Notes: generated from the letters alone by a model not told the origin. A DNA stretch of 64,000 nt from Nostoc flagelliforme FACHB-838 (GCF_014698065.1 NZ_JACJSI010000008.1:100112-164111), one strand, 5' to 3'; positions 1-9,714 are shown, counted from the first letter of the stretch. Numbers and translations are program-made.

Positions 1-174
1 GTATTGTTTTGTACTACTCATGTCTGCTGACAAAAATACATAAACCGGGATTTGCAAGAAAGAAATTATCCAATAAATGTAGACGTGTAGCGGCTTGCCG
101 CAGGCTACTTAAACGTAAAAAAGGATACATAAATATGAGAATTGAGGACTTTTAAAATATCCTCTAAGTGAATA

Positions 175-277
175 ATATAGAGGTTCCCACTCAGACACGG
201 TACAACATTATACGCAAGGTGTAGGGAATATGCCGTGTCTCTACGGGTGTACCTTACCTAAACGAGAACCGCTATAT
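175..277. repeat. inverted-repeat intergenic element
   Basis: The ends ATATAGAGGTTC (175-186) and GAACCGCTATAT (266-277) are inverted repeats matching at 11 of 12 positions. A nested inverted pair, AGACACGG / CCGTGTCT (194-201 / 233-240), lies inside. No open frame is present, and I see no convincing flanking duplication. The rest of positions 1-316 holds nothing I can identify. It could be a small non-autonomous mobile element or a structured leader or terminator; the sequence does not decide. Confidence 0.45.
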
Positions 278-316
278 GATGTGATGATTGTGAGACAAAC
301 TATCAAAATATAATTA

Positions 317-814
317 ATGATAATGAGCCAGAGTAATCTGTTGTTACCATCTGGATGTGCCCTTCGCAAAGCAACCTCTGCGGATCAGTGGTCAATTCGA
401 TTGCTGGTATTCTCAGCAAGACTTGATCCAACCCAATTAAATTGGCAGCAATTTTGGATAATTGAATGCAATGACAATCTTGTAGCTTGCGGACAGCTAC
501 GTAGTTTTTCAGGGGCACAAGAACTTGGTAGTTTGGTCGTTACATCAGCTTGGAGAAATCGCGGTTTGGGTACTTTGCTAACGCAGCATTTGATTAATAC
601 AGCAACACAACCACTTTATCTGGAATGTTTAGGTCAACGATTGGCGAAGTTTTACAGTCGCTTTGACTTTGTGGAAATATCTTTTGAACACTTGCCGCAA
701 TTTCCCAGAACAAGCGGCTTGTCTACACTTAAGAGGAAATATAGATTCTCCCAATTAGCTAAAAAACTGCTCAGAGTTCCTGTGGTGTTTATGAAACATC
801 AAGGTAATTCGTGA
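317..814 (+). CDS. GNAT-family N-acetyltransferase
   Basis: A 165-residue single-domain protein of the GCN5-related acetyltransferase fold. The acetyl-CoA-binding motif A is visible around residues 75-95: a beta strand LGSLVVTSAW followed by RNRGLGT, matching the R/Q-x-x-G-x-G/A signature. A later strand carrying YLECLGQRLAKFYSRFDF fits motif B. The length is normal for the family. The start could also be the ATG two codons downstream at 323. The gene is isolated from its neighbours. The acetylated substrate cannot be inferred. Confidence 0.8.
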   Translation: MIMSQSNLLLPSGCALRKATSADQWSIRLLVFSARLDPTQLNWQQFWIIECNDNLVACGQLRSFSGAQELGSLVVTSAWRNRGLGTLLTQHLINTATQPLYLECLGQRLAKFYSRFDFVEISFEHLPQFPRTSGLSTLKRKYRFSQLAKKLLRVPVVFMKHQGNS

Positions 815-1044
815 TTCGTAATTAATAGGACTTACGCAAGAGTTACGGAATAACGTAGACACGAAGTTGCTTCCTGTTCGCGCAGCGTCTCCGACAGGAG
901 AAGTTTACCACAGAGGCGCAGAAGACACTGAGAAATAAGAGTTTGAGAGATATTTTGCATAAGTAAGGGCGCAATGCCTTGCGCCCCTACAAATCTAGAA
1001 ATAATTTGGGATAATTTATTTTTTGCAAGTCCCCATTCCCATTT
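815..1044. other. intergenic repeats, no gene
   Basis: This gap holds fragments of dispersed repeats rather than genes. ACTTACGCAA (830-839) and TTGCATAAGT (955-964) form a 9/10 inverted pair. Between them lie a palindromic CGCGCAGCGTCTCC-type segment and a copy of the CACAGAGGCGCAGA repeat, which also occurs at about 59025 and inside the alpha-mannosidase gene at about 16440. Confidence 0.4.
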
Positions 1045-1662
1045 TTAAATCGGAGGTTTCGCAAAAATCGTTAGTAAGACAGGCCCTAGTAAATAGTGGT
1101 GATTCAAACACAATAGCCCAGCAGAGGAGCCAATAAGTTGACGTTGATTAGGGCTGTAAAGTCTAATTCCACGGGGAGAGATTGGCAATAATTGAGGTTC
1201 TGCCTCTTTTTTAGAAGTAATGTCAACCAAATAAAAGCGTCCACCGGGAGAAAGTACCCGTGCTATTTCATTAAGCACCTGTTTAGGTTCCAAATAGTGC
1301 AAGAAGCTGATAGTGCTGAAAACAGAATCAAATTGACCATCAGCAAAGGGAAGGGACTCAGCTTTGCCCTCGATATAAATTAAACGTGGACGGTGGTGGT
1401 TGCTTTGTCTTGCTAACCGCAACATATTAGCAGATAAATCCAATCCGGTGGCTCGCAGGTCGGGAAACTGAGTGGCAAGGCGCTCAAGCAAGCGTCCAGT
1501 ACCACACCCTATATCAAGCACATTTGCTGGCTCTGGTAAATCGACATACTGCAATAACCGTTTGTGAACGGCTCGATAAAACACTGAAGGAAAAAGCCAG
1601 TCGTAACTTGGTGCCCATCGGTCAAAAAGTAACTTTTTATTACTGAAAAAGTCATCAGTCAT
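1045..1662 (-). CDS. class I SAM-dependent methyltransferase
   Basis: A 205-residue methyltransferase of the UbiE/Methyltransf_11 type. SAM-binding motif I is VLDIGCGTG at residues 48-56. The acidic residue after strand 2 is in ATGLDLS, and motif IV is FADGQFDSVFSTISFLHYL, followed by VLNEIARVLSPGGRFYLVD (post-motif). The fold is complete for a small-molecule methyltransferase, and the C-terminal part is short. The substrate is unknown. The gene is alone between the acetyltransferase and a small repeat element, and nothing in the neighbourhood suggests a pathway. Confidence 0.8.
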   Translation of the reverse strand: MTDDFFSNKKLLFDRWAPSYDWLFPSVFYRAVHKRLLQYVDLPEPANVLDIGCGTGRLLERLATQFPDLRATGLDLSANMLRLARQSNHHRPRLIYIEGKAESLPFADGQFDSVFSTISFLHYLEPKQVLNEIARVLSPGGRFYLVDITSKKEAEPQLLPISPRGIRLYSPNQRQLIGSSAGLLCLNHHYLLGPVLLTIFAKPPI

Positions 1663-1768
1663 TAGTTTTCACAGCTTCCTTAAAGCTAAGTTTTAAACCT
1701 TTTGAAAATACGTCACTTGCGCTTATATTAGTATCATTCACCACTAAGCTAAAGACTAGCTAGCATCT

Positions 1769-1886
1769 CAATACTTTTCGGTTAAAGGAGAAAGGGGAAA
1801 GGGGTTTAAATTTCCCTTTCCCCTTTTGCCCTTTAACCTTTCCCCAGAACAAAAGAGAGATTATTGGGTTTATCCGAAAAGTATTC
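1769..1886. mobile_element. MITE-like element A (118 bp) with 10-bp flanking duplication
   Basis: The inverted ends AATACTTTTCGG (1770-1781) and CCGAAAAGTATT (1874-1885) match perfectly over 12 bp. The flanks GCTAGCATCT (1759-1768) and GCTAGGATCT (1887-1896) match at 9 of 10 positions, as expected for an aged target-site duplication. The interior is a purine-rich then pyrimidine-rich palindromic stretch (AAAGGGG / CCCCTTT type) without an open frame. The right flank contains the stop codon (1888-1890) of the adjacent minus-strand gene. Elements at 8123-8243 and 35958-36159 share the CAATAC-type end and 10-bp duplication. Confidence 0.6.
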
Positions 1887-1887
1887 G

Positions 1888-4359
1888 CTAGGATCTAGGT
1901 TCAATGCCAGATACAATTAATCTCTCTACCGATTTGTTATCCAGGGGTTGAGAGAAAAAATATCCTTGTGCATATTTGCATTTCATGGCTCTAAGTTGTG
2001 CCAGTTGCTCTAATGTTTCTACGCCCTCTGCTATTACATCTATATTTAGACTCTGGGCTAGGGTGATGATCGCTTGAACAATCTCTAAGTTTTCTCCATT
2101 AGCACCAATCTTACAAATAAAGGAACGATCAATCTTCAAGGCATTACTTGGAAAGCGGTGCAAGTAACTCAAGGATGAATAGCCTATACCAAAATCATCT
2201 AAGTGTAATTGGATATTCATTTGTTGCAGTTGCAAAAGCATAAAAGTTGCTAATTGAATATTTTCCATCAGTACGCTTTCAGTAATCTCCAGCTTTAAAC
2301 TGCCAGCTTCCAAACCAGTTTCTTGCATAATTTGGTTAATTTGCTCAATCAGTTCAGGTTGTGAAAACTGTTTAGTGGAAAGATTTACACTGATTGTCAA
2401 GGGTGGGTCAGTAGGAAATTGCATTTGCCAAGCACGCATTTGACGACAAGCTTCACTTAGTACCCAATAACCAATAGGGATAATTAGTCCAGTTTCTTCT
2501 GCTAGGGGAATAAAGTTGTCTGGAGGAACTAGTCCGTATTGCGGGTGCTGCCAGCGAACGAGAGCCTCGAAGCCAATAATTTTGTAAGTTTCTAATAAAA
2601 CAATTGGCTGGTAGTAAACCTGAAACTCCTGGCGTTCAACTGCCCGTCGTAGATCCATCTCTAACTCTAATAGCTGCGTTACTTGGGTGTACATCGTTGA
2701 GTCAAATATCTCATGACGTGCTTTACCCAATGCCTTAGCGCGATACATTGCAATGTCAGCATCGCGCAAGAGTTCCTCTGGTCGGTTATAACTACCGTTG
2801 CTCAGGGCGATGCCAATGCTGACGGTAGTAAATACCTCGTACCCACTGAGTTGGAACGCAGATGTCAGAGCTTCGTGTATCCGCTGCACTACGCTTATTA
2901 CGTCATTGACGTTGTTGAGATCATCAAGCAAAATTGTAAACTCATCTCCCCCTAAACGGGCAACTGTGTCTCCAGAGCGCAGGCAATTCTCCAATCTGCG
3001 GGCAAGGGCAGTTAGTAGTTGATCGCCAATTGTATGACCGAGACTGTCGTTGACAACTTTGAAGCGATCTAGGTCTAGAAAGAGAACAGCGAATGTATAG
3101 TTTGCACGTCGTTTTGTCAGCATAAAGGCACGCTCTAGCCGCTCCATAAATAAGGCGCGGTTTGGCAGACCGGTTAATATATCGTGAAAGGCATCATAAA
3201 TTAATTGCGCTTCTGCGAGTTTTAGAGCAGTAATATTACGAGAAATACTCAATACAAAATATACTGAACCATCGCTAGCCAATTCAGGCACAAGACGGGT
3301 ATGGTAATGTTTTGTTTGGAAAGCGATCGCTAAACTGCATTCAAACTCTGTTTCTTGCTTGGTCTGAAAAACTTGCTGAAGCTTGCGATCGCATATCCGG
3401 CAAAATTCTTCCGGCAGATTTAACTCTGCGTTTGTTTTGCCGATAAATGTTTCGGCTGATATTCCTGTAACCTTTTCAATAGCTGGATTAACGTAAACGT
3501 AGCACAATTGAGTGTTAAATCTGGAAATAATATCAGGTGCATTTTCAACTAGTGCTTTGAATTCTTGCTGACGACGTGCTAGTGCCTCCAGAATTTGCTT
3601 GCGCTCGGTGATATCCTGAAAGACCAAAACTGCACCCATGATGTTACCGTTGTCATCTTTAATGGGTGCGGTACTATCATCAATTGGTATTTGTGTACCG
3701 TTTTTAGCAATAAGTATCGTCTGTTCTGGTAGACCAAGAGTACTGCCCGACTGAAGGACTTGCGTTACAGGATTTTCAATTATTATACGAGTTTTTTCAT
3801 GAGCAATATTGAATATTTCTGTTGCTTCTTTCCCAAATGCATCTGAATAATTCCAACCCGTCAGTTCTTCTGCAATTGGATTCATAAAAGTCACAGATCC
3901 AGATTCGTCGCTAGTAATTACAGCATCTCCAATACTTTTAAGTACAGTAGTCAGCCATTGTTCATTCTGTTTTAATTTTTTTTCCGTCCGATGTTTAGAA
4001 AGGGTAATTTCAATAGTGAACTTTAATTCTTTTTCTTTGAATGGCTTAAGAATGTAACCAAATGGCTCTGTTAGCTTTGCTCGATTCAATGTTGATTCGT
4101 CTGCATTAGCAGTAAGATATATTACGGGAATCTTAAAAAGGTTATTAATTATTTGAGCGGCCTCCACACCGTCCATGTTTCCTTTGAGGTGAATATCCAT
4201 TAGAACTAAATCTAGAGAACCATTTGCTGCTTTTTTAATTGCTTCTTCTCCAGAATCGGCAAGCCCCGAAACAGTGTATCCAAATTTCCTTAGCCGATTT
4301 TGTATATCCATTGCTACGATGAATTCATCTTCAACAACTAATATATTTACTGAGTTCAT
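1888..4359 (-). CDS. response regulator with PAS, GGDEF and EAL domains
   Basis: An 823-residue cytoplasmic c-di-GMP signalling protein with no membrane segment. An N-terminal receiver (about 4-118) has phospho-acceptor Asp55 (LVLMDIHL). Two PAS domains follow (about 135-255 and 262-385). The diguanylate cyclase motif GGDEF is intact at 470-474, and the phosphodiesterase motif EAL is intact at 598-600 (GFEALVRWQHP). Both output domains look catalytically competent, so the net direction is unclear. It is the last gene of a four-gene minus-strand operon, 21 bp after the receiver-kinase gene, and is plausibly the output of that relay. A MITE-like element abuts its stop codon. Confidence 0.92.
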   Translation of the reverse strand: MNSVNILVVEDEFIVAMDIQNRLRKFGYTVSGLADSGEEAIKKAANGSLDLVLMDIHLKGNMDGVEAAQIINNLFKIPVIYLTANADESTLNRAKLTEPFGYILKPFKEKELKFTIEITLSKHRTEKKLKQNEQWLTTVLKSIGDAVITSDESGSVTFMNPIAEELTGWNYSDAFGKEATEIFNIAHEKTRIIIENPVTQVLQSGSTLGLPEQTILIAKNGTQIPIDDSTAPIKDDNGNIMGAVLVFQDITERKQILEALARRQQEFKALVENAPDIISRFNTQLCYVYVNPAIEKVTGISAETFIGKTNAELNLPEEFCRICDRKLQQVFQTKQETEFECSLAIAFQTKHYHTRLVPELASDGSVYFVLSISRNITALKLAEAQLIYDAFHDILTGLPNRALFMERLERAFMLTKRRANYTFAVLFLDLDRFKVVNDSLGHTIGDQLLTALARRLENCLRSGDTVARLGGDEFTILLDDLNNVNDVISVVQRIHEALTSAFQLSGYEVFTTVSIGIALSNGSYNRPEELLRDADIAMYRAKALGKARHEIFDSTMYTQVTQLLELEMDLRRAVERQEFQVYYQPIVLLETYKIIGFEALVRWQHPQYGLVPPDNFIPLAEETGLIIPIGYWVLSEACRQMRAWQMQFPTDPPLTISVNLSTKQFSQPELIEQINQIMQETGLEAGSLKLEITESVLMENIQLATFMLLQLQQMNIQLHLDDFGIGYSSLSYLHRFPSNALKIDRSFICKIGANGENLEIVQAIITLAQSLNIDVIAEGVETLEQLAQLRAMKCKYAQGYFFSQPLDNKSVERLIVSGIEPRS

Positions 4360-4380
4360 GTTTTTATTTAAATTATAAAA

Positions 4381-5424
4381 TTAGAAATTTATATTCGGGA
4401 ATGTAATTTTATATTTTACTCCGTTATTATTGCTACAATCGATATTGCCTTGGATCTGATGTGTTAGACCTTTGACTAATCGCAAACCTAATGATTCTGT
4501 AGCTTGAAAATCAAAATCTTGGGCAAAACCGACACCATTATCACTGATAGTAAGTGTAAATAAATTTGCTTCTAGGGAGCAAAAATCAATAGAAATTTCT
4601 CCCGGTTCTCTTTGAGGAAAGGCATATTTTAGGGAATTGGAAATAAGTTCATTGATAATCAATCCGCAAGGAATAGCTGCATCAATGACTAGAAAAACCT
4701 CCTCAACGTTCATTTTCAAGGTAATAGCGCTGGAATTAACGTTATATGAATAAAATAAATTAGTTACTAAATCTTGGATATAGTCAGTAAAATTAATCCT
4801 TGCCAAGTCTTGAGATTGATATAGTTTCTCGTGAATCAAAGCCATTGATTCAATCCGGTTCTGGCTATCTTTGAATACCTCAATGGCTTGATTGTCCTTG
4901 AGGTATTCTGCTTGCAGGTTGAGCAGACTAGAAATAATCTGCAAATTATTTTTTACCCGATGATGAATTTCTTTCAATAGCACCTCTTTTTCTTGAAGCG
5001 ATGCTTTAATTTGCTCCTCTGCTTGTTTACGCTCCCGCCTCACCTGTGCCTCACGCAACTCACGGGCAACAGCAGGGATAAGTCGCGCTAAATTGCCTTT
5101 GATGATATAGTCATGGGCACCAGCTTTCATAGCGGCTACTGCGGTATCTTCACCAATAGTGCCTGAGACGATAATGAATGGCAAGTCAAGTCCACTTTCC
5201 TTGACCTGCTTCAATGCAGCAGGGGCGCTAAAGGTAGGCATGGAATAATCGCAAATAACGATATCCCATGTTTGCCCTGCGATCGCAGCTTTCATGGCTG
5301 TGGGTGTATCAACTCTTTCAAAGGTTACTTCATAGCCACCACGTTGCAGTTCACGCAGCACCAAAAAAGCGTCATCTTCTGAATCCTCAACAAGTAATAC
5401 GCGCAGAGGTGTACCCATACCCAT
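4381..5424 (-). CDS. receiver-HisKA_2 hybrid histidine kinase
   Basis: A 347-residue soluble protein. The N-terminal CheY-like receiver (about 7-125) has Asp59 in IVICDYSMP and ends with a conserved Lys in YIIKGN. A short helical linker leads to a HisKA_2 dimerisation/phosphotransfer region with the diagnostic [11 protein letters not shown] (about 152-163; phospho-acceptor His154 or His155). A HATPase domain follows (N-box [15 protein letters not shown], then SDNGVGFA). This kinase class usually receives signals through an attached receiver. It lies 6 bp after the CheY-like gene and 21 bp before the GGDEF-EAL gene, so it is an intermediate step of the same relay. Confidence 0.9.
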   Translation of the reverse strand: MGMGTPLRVLLVEDSEDDAFLVLRELQRGGYEVTFERVDTPTAMKAAIAGQTWDIVICDYSMPTFSAPAALKQVKESGLDLPFIIVSGTIGEDTAVAAMKAGAHDYIIKGNLARLIPAVARELREAQVRRERKQAEEQIKASLQEKEVLLKEIHHRVKNNLQIISSLLNLQAEYLKDNQAIEVFKDSQNRIESMALIHEKLYQSQDLARINFTDYIQDLVTNLFYSYNVNSSAITLKMNVEEVFLVIDAAIPCGLIINELISNSLKYAFPQREPGEISIDFCSLEANLFTLTISDNGVGFAQDFDFQATESLGLRLVKGLTHQIQGNIDCSNNNGVKYKITFPNINF

Positions 5425-5430
5425 CTAAAA

Positions 5431-5859
5431 CTATACTCTCGGCGGTGATTCGTTTAAAACAAACCAGTACAACCCTAGTTGTCGCACTGATTCACTAAAT
5501 TGGGAAAAATCCACAGGTTTGCGAACATAGCTGTTGGCACCCAAGCTGTAACCATTGATTAAGTCTTGCTCCTCCTTGGACGAGGTTAGAATGACCACTG
5601 GAAGGATTTTTGTTCTGTCGTCGGCCCGCAGGTGTCGCAAAACTTCCAGACCATCCATTTTAGGCAACTTCAAATCCAAGAGGATCAGATGGGGCATAAC
5701 GCTCATGTCGCGATCGGCGTACATACCTTTACCAAAGAGATAATCTAGGGCTTCTACCCCATCGCGTGCCACAACTACGTCGTTCAGAATATTGTTTTTC
5801 TTGAGTGCGCGTAAGGTTAGCGCTTCATCGTCGGGATTGTCTTCTACAAGTAAAATCAT
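5431..5859 (-). CDS. CheY-like response regulator (Rcp1 type)
   Basis: A stand-alone receiver of 142 residues with no output domain. The acidic pair is in LLVEDNPDD, the phospho-acceptor is Asp62 (LILLDLKLPK), Thr is in VVILTSS and Lys in YVRKPVD. The extended loop DYLFGKGMYADRDM before strand 3 is typical of phytochrome-partner (Rcp1-like) regulators. It begins 21 bp after the CHASE3 kinase gene and ends 6 bp before the receiver-kinase gene. By family precedent it should be phosphorylated by the upstream kinase, whose core is of the phytochrome type. Confidence 0.9.
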   Translation of the reverse strand: MILLVEDNPDDEALTLRALKKNNILNDVVVARDGVEALDYLFGKGMYADRDMSVMPHLILLDLKLPKMDGLEVLRHLRADDRTKILPVVILTSSKEEQDLINGYSLGANSYVRKPVDFSQFSESVRQLGLYWFVLNESPPRV

Positions 5860-5880
5860 GTTGTATAGTGTTTCCTATAG

Positions 5881-7374
5881 TTAGAGGGTGAAGTAAAATG
5901 TTGCGCCTTGCTCTACTGCACTTTCGGCCCAAACACGGCCACCATGACGGTGAATAATCCGCTGTACAGTAGCTAATCCGATGCCAGTGCCTTCAAATTC
6001 AGTCATGGCGTGCAGGCGCTGAAAAGCACCGAAGAGTTTCTCAACATAGGCCATATCGAAGCCTGTGCCATCATCACGGACAAAATACACATGGGTGTTA
6101 TCTTGCTGCAAAAGCCCAAATTCTATGCGTGCTTTTTGATGTTTTCCTGTAAATTTCCACGCATTACCCAGCAGGTTTTCTAGCACGATTCGTAACAAAT
6201 GAGTATCACCATTAGTAACCAATCCTGGCGTAATGGTAAACTCCACTTGGCGTTCTGGTTGGGTTTTGTGCAACTCTGTAGCGATCGCCTCCACTAGTGC
6301 GCTCAGATCAACCTTTTCGTCACGCATCTCACTGCGCGTCAATCGTGACAGATTCAGTAAATCATCGATCAGTTGTGCCATTCGCTGGGTGGCTGCACGC
6401 ACACGTTGGAGATAGTTTTGACCTAGCACATCCAGCTTGTCAGCATAATCTTCTAGTAGCGCTTGGCTAAAGCCGTCGATGCTCCGTAAGGGGGCCCGCA
6501 GATCGTGAGACACAGAATAACTAAATGCTTCCATCTCTTTGTTAGTAGCTTCAAGTTGTGCTGTGCGTTCGGCGACTCGCTGCTCAAGCTGGACGTTCAG
6601 GCGCAGAATCTCTGACTCCGCCTTTTTGCGCTCATTAATTTCAGTTTGTAATTCTTCGTTAGTGTTTCTAAGTTCGGCAGTCTGTTTGTTAACCTCTATT
6701 TCTAACTCATCACGAGCCTTTTGCAAAGAATTTTCCATCCGCTTGCGTTTAACAAGTTCCTGATTGGTGATTATGGCTGCTAAACCGACGATCGCAGAAG
6801 CAATAATGCTACCAAAAATAGTCAGCAAAGTTGTTTGATGAGCGCTGGCGTTTGCCTCTATTGACCGCTGTTTCAACAACTCATTTTCTTCGTTCTCCAT
6901 ATCTGTAGTCAGCATTCGGATATCCTCCATGATTTGCTGACCCTGATCTGTCTGAACTATTTGCAGCGCGGACTCTAAATCTTTGCTCCTAGCTTTAATC
7001 GCCTGTTCCATCAAAACCAGTTTTTTGGCAATCAGGGGTTTAAGGTTATCGAGCCGTCGCTGTTGATTGGGGTTATCCGCAGTCAATCGGCGCAGAACCT
7101 TGAGTTTCTGATCAATATCACCAGTTGCACTGCGATAGGGTTCCAGATACTTTTCTTTGCCCGTGAGAAGATAGCCCCGTTGTCCAGTCTCTGCATCTCT
7201 GATCTGTGACATTACTTCTTTTGTTTTTTCAAGCACCTCACGTGTGTGTGTAACCCATTGAGCGTTTTCCCTATACTGAAGCAAACTAAGATACGAGACT
7301 ACGCCAACACCAGCCATAATTGCGACTGCTATTACAAAACTGCCCGTATTCTTTTTGTAAATAGCCCATTCCAT
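5881..7374 (-). CDS. CHASE3-domain sensor histidine kinase
   Basis: A 497-residue membrane sensor. Transmembrane helices at about 13-33 and 182-203 bracket a periplasmic CHASE3 domain (about 40-175, with the typical [13 protein letters not shown]). A coiled coil (about 204-280) leads to the HisKA domain with His290 in [12 protein letters not shown], then a HATPase domain (N-box [32 protein letters not shown]) reaching the C-terminus. The kinase core resembles cyanobacterial phytochrome-type kinases. It is the first gene of the four-gene minus-strand operon and the likely input module of the relay. The ligand is unknown. Confidence 0.92.
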   Translation of the reverse strand: MEWAIYKKNTGSFVIAVAIMAGVGVVSYLSLLQYRENAQWVTHTREVLEKTKEVMSQIRDAETGQRGYLLTGKEKYLEPYRSATGDIDQKLKVLRRLTADNPNQQRRLDNLKPLIAKKLVLMEQAIKARSKDLESALQIVQTDQGQQIMEDIRMLTTDMENEENELLKQRSIEANASAHQTTLLTIFGSIIASAIVGLAAIITNQELVKRKRMENSLQKARDELEIEVNKQTAELRNTNEELQTEINERKKAESEILRLNVQLEQRVAERTAQLEATNKEMEAFSYSVSHDLRAPLRSIDGFSQALLEDYADKLDVLGQNYLQRVRAATQRMAQLIDDLLNLSRLTRSEMRDEKVDLSALVEAIATELHKTQPERQVEFTITPGLVTNGDTHLLRIVLENLLGNAWKFTGKHQKARIEFGLLQQDNTHVYFVRDDGTGFDMAYVEKLFGAFQRLHAMTEFEGTGIGLATVQRIIHRHGGRVWAESAVEQGATFYFTL

Positions 7375-8558
7375 TTTTTACCTTCCAAGTTGAAAAAGTA
7401 GCTGCTGACTAAATTGGTAAAAAGGGTGAGCCAGCGCTATAGATCGGTAACAGCCGCTCTCTACTGGCTGTCTTCTCTACAAGAGGCTACGCCAATGACA
7501 CGCTCCGCGATCACAGCGTTAGCGCCGTTAGGATTGTTACGCATTCGCGTTCCCATCTCTGAACCAGAAGGGTGACTAGTAGCCCCACTACTCGTCATAG
7601 TTCTAGTAACTGATACCAAGTTTATTAACTTTGAGAGCTAATTAGCTCTAATAAAGGATATCTATATTAATTAATGATTGTCAGCGTATATCTTCTAAGA
7701 CATGGGAAAGCAAATAATAAATTTTGTTAGATTATTTAATATATTTCTCTAGCTACTTTCACTAGATTTTCGCTTGCATAAATTATATTGATATGCTAAA
7801 TAATATCAGTAATTACACTTAAAAACATTAATTTTTATTAGCTTGATATTAAATTGACTTGGCAAATACTTAGATTAATAAAGACAGAAGGTACTATCAG
7901 TAATTCGAAAAATTCTGCATCGTTAAGAGATTAAGGCGAAATGTTTGTCAAATAGTGCCACTTTGCCCAAAAGCGTTGTTCTGTCTACATTTCAGCCGTA
8001 GAAAATTTGCATTATTAATGTCTGCTAGTTAGTATCAGCAAGTATGTATGTAGCCCACCAATTTTTAAGTTTTCGCCCGAAAGTGATTTAAGAAAGACAA
8101 TCAAGCAGAGGTGAAGTAATCCCAATACGGTTCAAGCATTTTTCACTTTCCTTGTGGTCTGGGGAATGGGGTTGCAGGTATTGGGTAAAGTAAAGGATGT
8201 ATTCAAAACCTTTCCCCTTTTCCCCTTTAACCGAACCGTATTGGAAGTAATCCCATCCACAAATCGAAGCGATCGCTTTTAAAGGGTCTAGAAGGCTTGA
8301 AACTCTTGCAGATATGACTTGTGTTCCCTACTACCAAAGGATATTAGAGGGGGTTAAATTAGGTTTCGCGTTGGTTTTTCAATATAACGTGAAAAGTGAG
8401 GACAACTTATCAGGAACTGTAGGACTTGAATGTGTAGTTAACAGTGTGCCAAATAACAAGCAATAAGTGCATAAAACTACAAAATCTAACTGTATTTATT
8501 TATATAGGTTCAAATACAACAAACTCAATCTAGTTTGAAATTATTAAGGTGAAAAATT
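7375..8558. other. 1.2-kb intergenic region
   Basis: This is a long AT-rich gap between divergently transcribed genes. It should contain the promoters of the CHASE3-kinase operon (minus) and of the small nitrogenase-related gene (plus), but I cannot place -10/-35 boxes reliably. A palindromic repeat fragment lies around 7440-7560 and a complete MITE-like element at 8123-8243. I find no further gene, tRNA or convincing small reading frame. Confidence 0.5.
8123..8243. mobile_element. MITE-like element B (121 bp) with perfect TIRs and 10-bp TSD
   Basis: The terminal inverted repeats CAATACGGTTC (8123-8133) and GAACCGTATTG (8233-8243) are identical over 11 bp. They are flanked by an exact 10-bp direct repeat, GAAGTAATCC (8113-8122 and 8244-8253). 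The interior has no open frame and carries an AAAACCTTTCCCC / CCCTTTAACC stretch resembling the interior of element A (1769-1886). The exact duplication indicates a recent insertion. No transposase with these ends is visible in the window, so it would have to move in trans. Confidence 0.75.
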
Positions 8559-8846
8559 ATGACAAGCTTTATTCAAGCCCAGTTACACGATGATTTACTG
8601 CACCCAGTCCGCGAGTGGTTGGAAACGATAGAAATTCATAACTCCAAATTGGCTCATTTCCTGTGCAAATCTATTCCTGCTCAGTGTCCCTTTAAGCGAG
8701 ATATCATGCTGTTTGGTCGGAAGCTATTTCACATACCTCCGATGTGTAAATTAAATCCCCTATACGAGGAAGTGGTTGGTTTACGTTTTAAAGCACTTTG
8801 TTATCTTGCCGATGAATGCGGTGAAGATGTCACAGCCTATTGCTAA
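8559..8846 (+). CDS. Mo-dependent nitrogenase C-terminal family protein
   Basis: A 95-residue soluble protein that I recognise as the cyanobacterial 'Mo-dependent nitrogenase, C-terminus' family (PF06967). Conserved features include the LLHPVREWLETIEI opening, the paired Cys of FLCKSIPAQCPF, the basic/aromatic MLFGRKLFHIPPMCKLNPLY and the terminal ALCYLADECGED. Despite its name the family is not part of the nitrogenase structural proteins and its role is not established. It is widespread in cyanobacteria. A good ribosome-binding site (AAGGTG, about 8546-8551) precedes the ATG. No nif genes are nearby. Confidence 0.8.
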   Translation: MTSFIQAQLHDDLLHPVREWLETIEIHNSKLAHFLCKSIPAQCPFKRDIMLFGRKLFHIPPMCKLNPLYEEVVGLRFKALCYLADECGEDVTAYC

Positions 8847-9039
8847 TAGCAGTTGGGTCGTTCTTTGATCAAGGAGCGATCAATAATTGCAGACTTACGG
8901 TTGTTACTTACTCAGGTTTATACTAAGCTAACGTACACCTAATTTAGATGTTTGGCTATTAAGTAGCTGACACCTCAAAGACAGTGTTCCCAGACCGTAT
9001 TATTGCTTACCGTACCCTGCTGAAATCATTAACATTATC

Positions 9040-9714
9040 ATGACGCACATCTTACTGGTTGAAGATGAGGTCAAACTGGCACGATTTGTTGAATTGGAAT
9101 TGAATTATGAAGGCTATCAAGTCAGTGTTGCCTACGATGGATTAACTGCACTCACCGCAGCGCGTGAGTTACATCTGGATTTAGTAATTTTAGACTGGAT
9201 GTTGCCTGGTTTATCGGGGTTGGAAATTTGCCGCCGCCTGCGAAGTATTGTTGATAGAGTGCCGATAATCTTATTAACCGTCAAAGATGAAGTGAGCGAT
9301 CGCATTGCAGGCTTAGAGGCTGGTGCTGATGATTACCTCGTTAAACCCTTCAGTGTTGATGAATTATTAGCTAGAGTCAGTGTTCACCTGCGAAGAAGCC
9401 ATCAAGCAGACAAAGCAGATGTTTTAGAATTTGAAGACCTGAGTTTAAATCGTCGCACGCGGGAAGTGTATCGACATCAGCGGTTAGTTGAGTTAACTGC
9501 TAAGGAATTTGATTTATTAGAATATTTACTTGCCCATCCGCGAGAGGTAATTACCTGCGATCGCATTTTAAAGGAAGCCTGGGGTTACGACATCATGGGC
9601 GACGCCAACATCATCGAAGCTTACATTCGCTACCTACGCCTAAAACTTGAAGCCAATAACGAAAAATGCCTAATTCAAACTGTGAGCGGTGTTGGGTATA
9701 CATTACGTGATTGA
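9040..9714 (+). CDS. OmpR-family DNA-binding response regulator
   Basis: A 224-residue regulator: receiver domain (1-118) with acidic pair Glu8/Asp9, phospho-acceptor Asp52 (LVILDWMLP), Thr in ILLTVKD and Lys in DDYLVKPF. A winged-helix Trans_reg_C domain (about 127-222) contains the recognition-helix region IIEAYIRYLRLKLE and the terminal hairpin TVSGVGYTLRD. The length is standard for the family. No cognate kinase gene is adjacent, so it is an orphan here. The cyanobacterial RppA/NblR/ManR/NrrA-type paralogues are alike, and I cannot assign one by reading alone. Confidence 0.9.
   Translation: MTHILLVEDEVKLARFVELELNYEGYQVSVAYDGLTALTAARELHLDLVILDWMLPGLSGLEICRRLRSIVDRVPIILLTVKDEVSDRIAGLEAGADDYLVKPFSVDELLARVSVHLRRSHQADKADVLEFEDLSLNRRTREVYRHQRLVELTAKEFDLLEYLLAHPREVITCDRILKEAWGYDIMGDANIIEAYIRYLRLKLEANNEKCLIQTVSGVGYTLRD

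Noticed and set aside
8559..8846. A nitrogen-fixation gene cluster suggested by the nitrogenase-C-terminal family protein
   Set aside because: No nif, vnf or related genes are present within the window; this family occurs as stand-alone genes.
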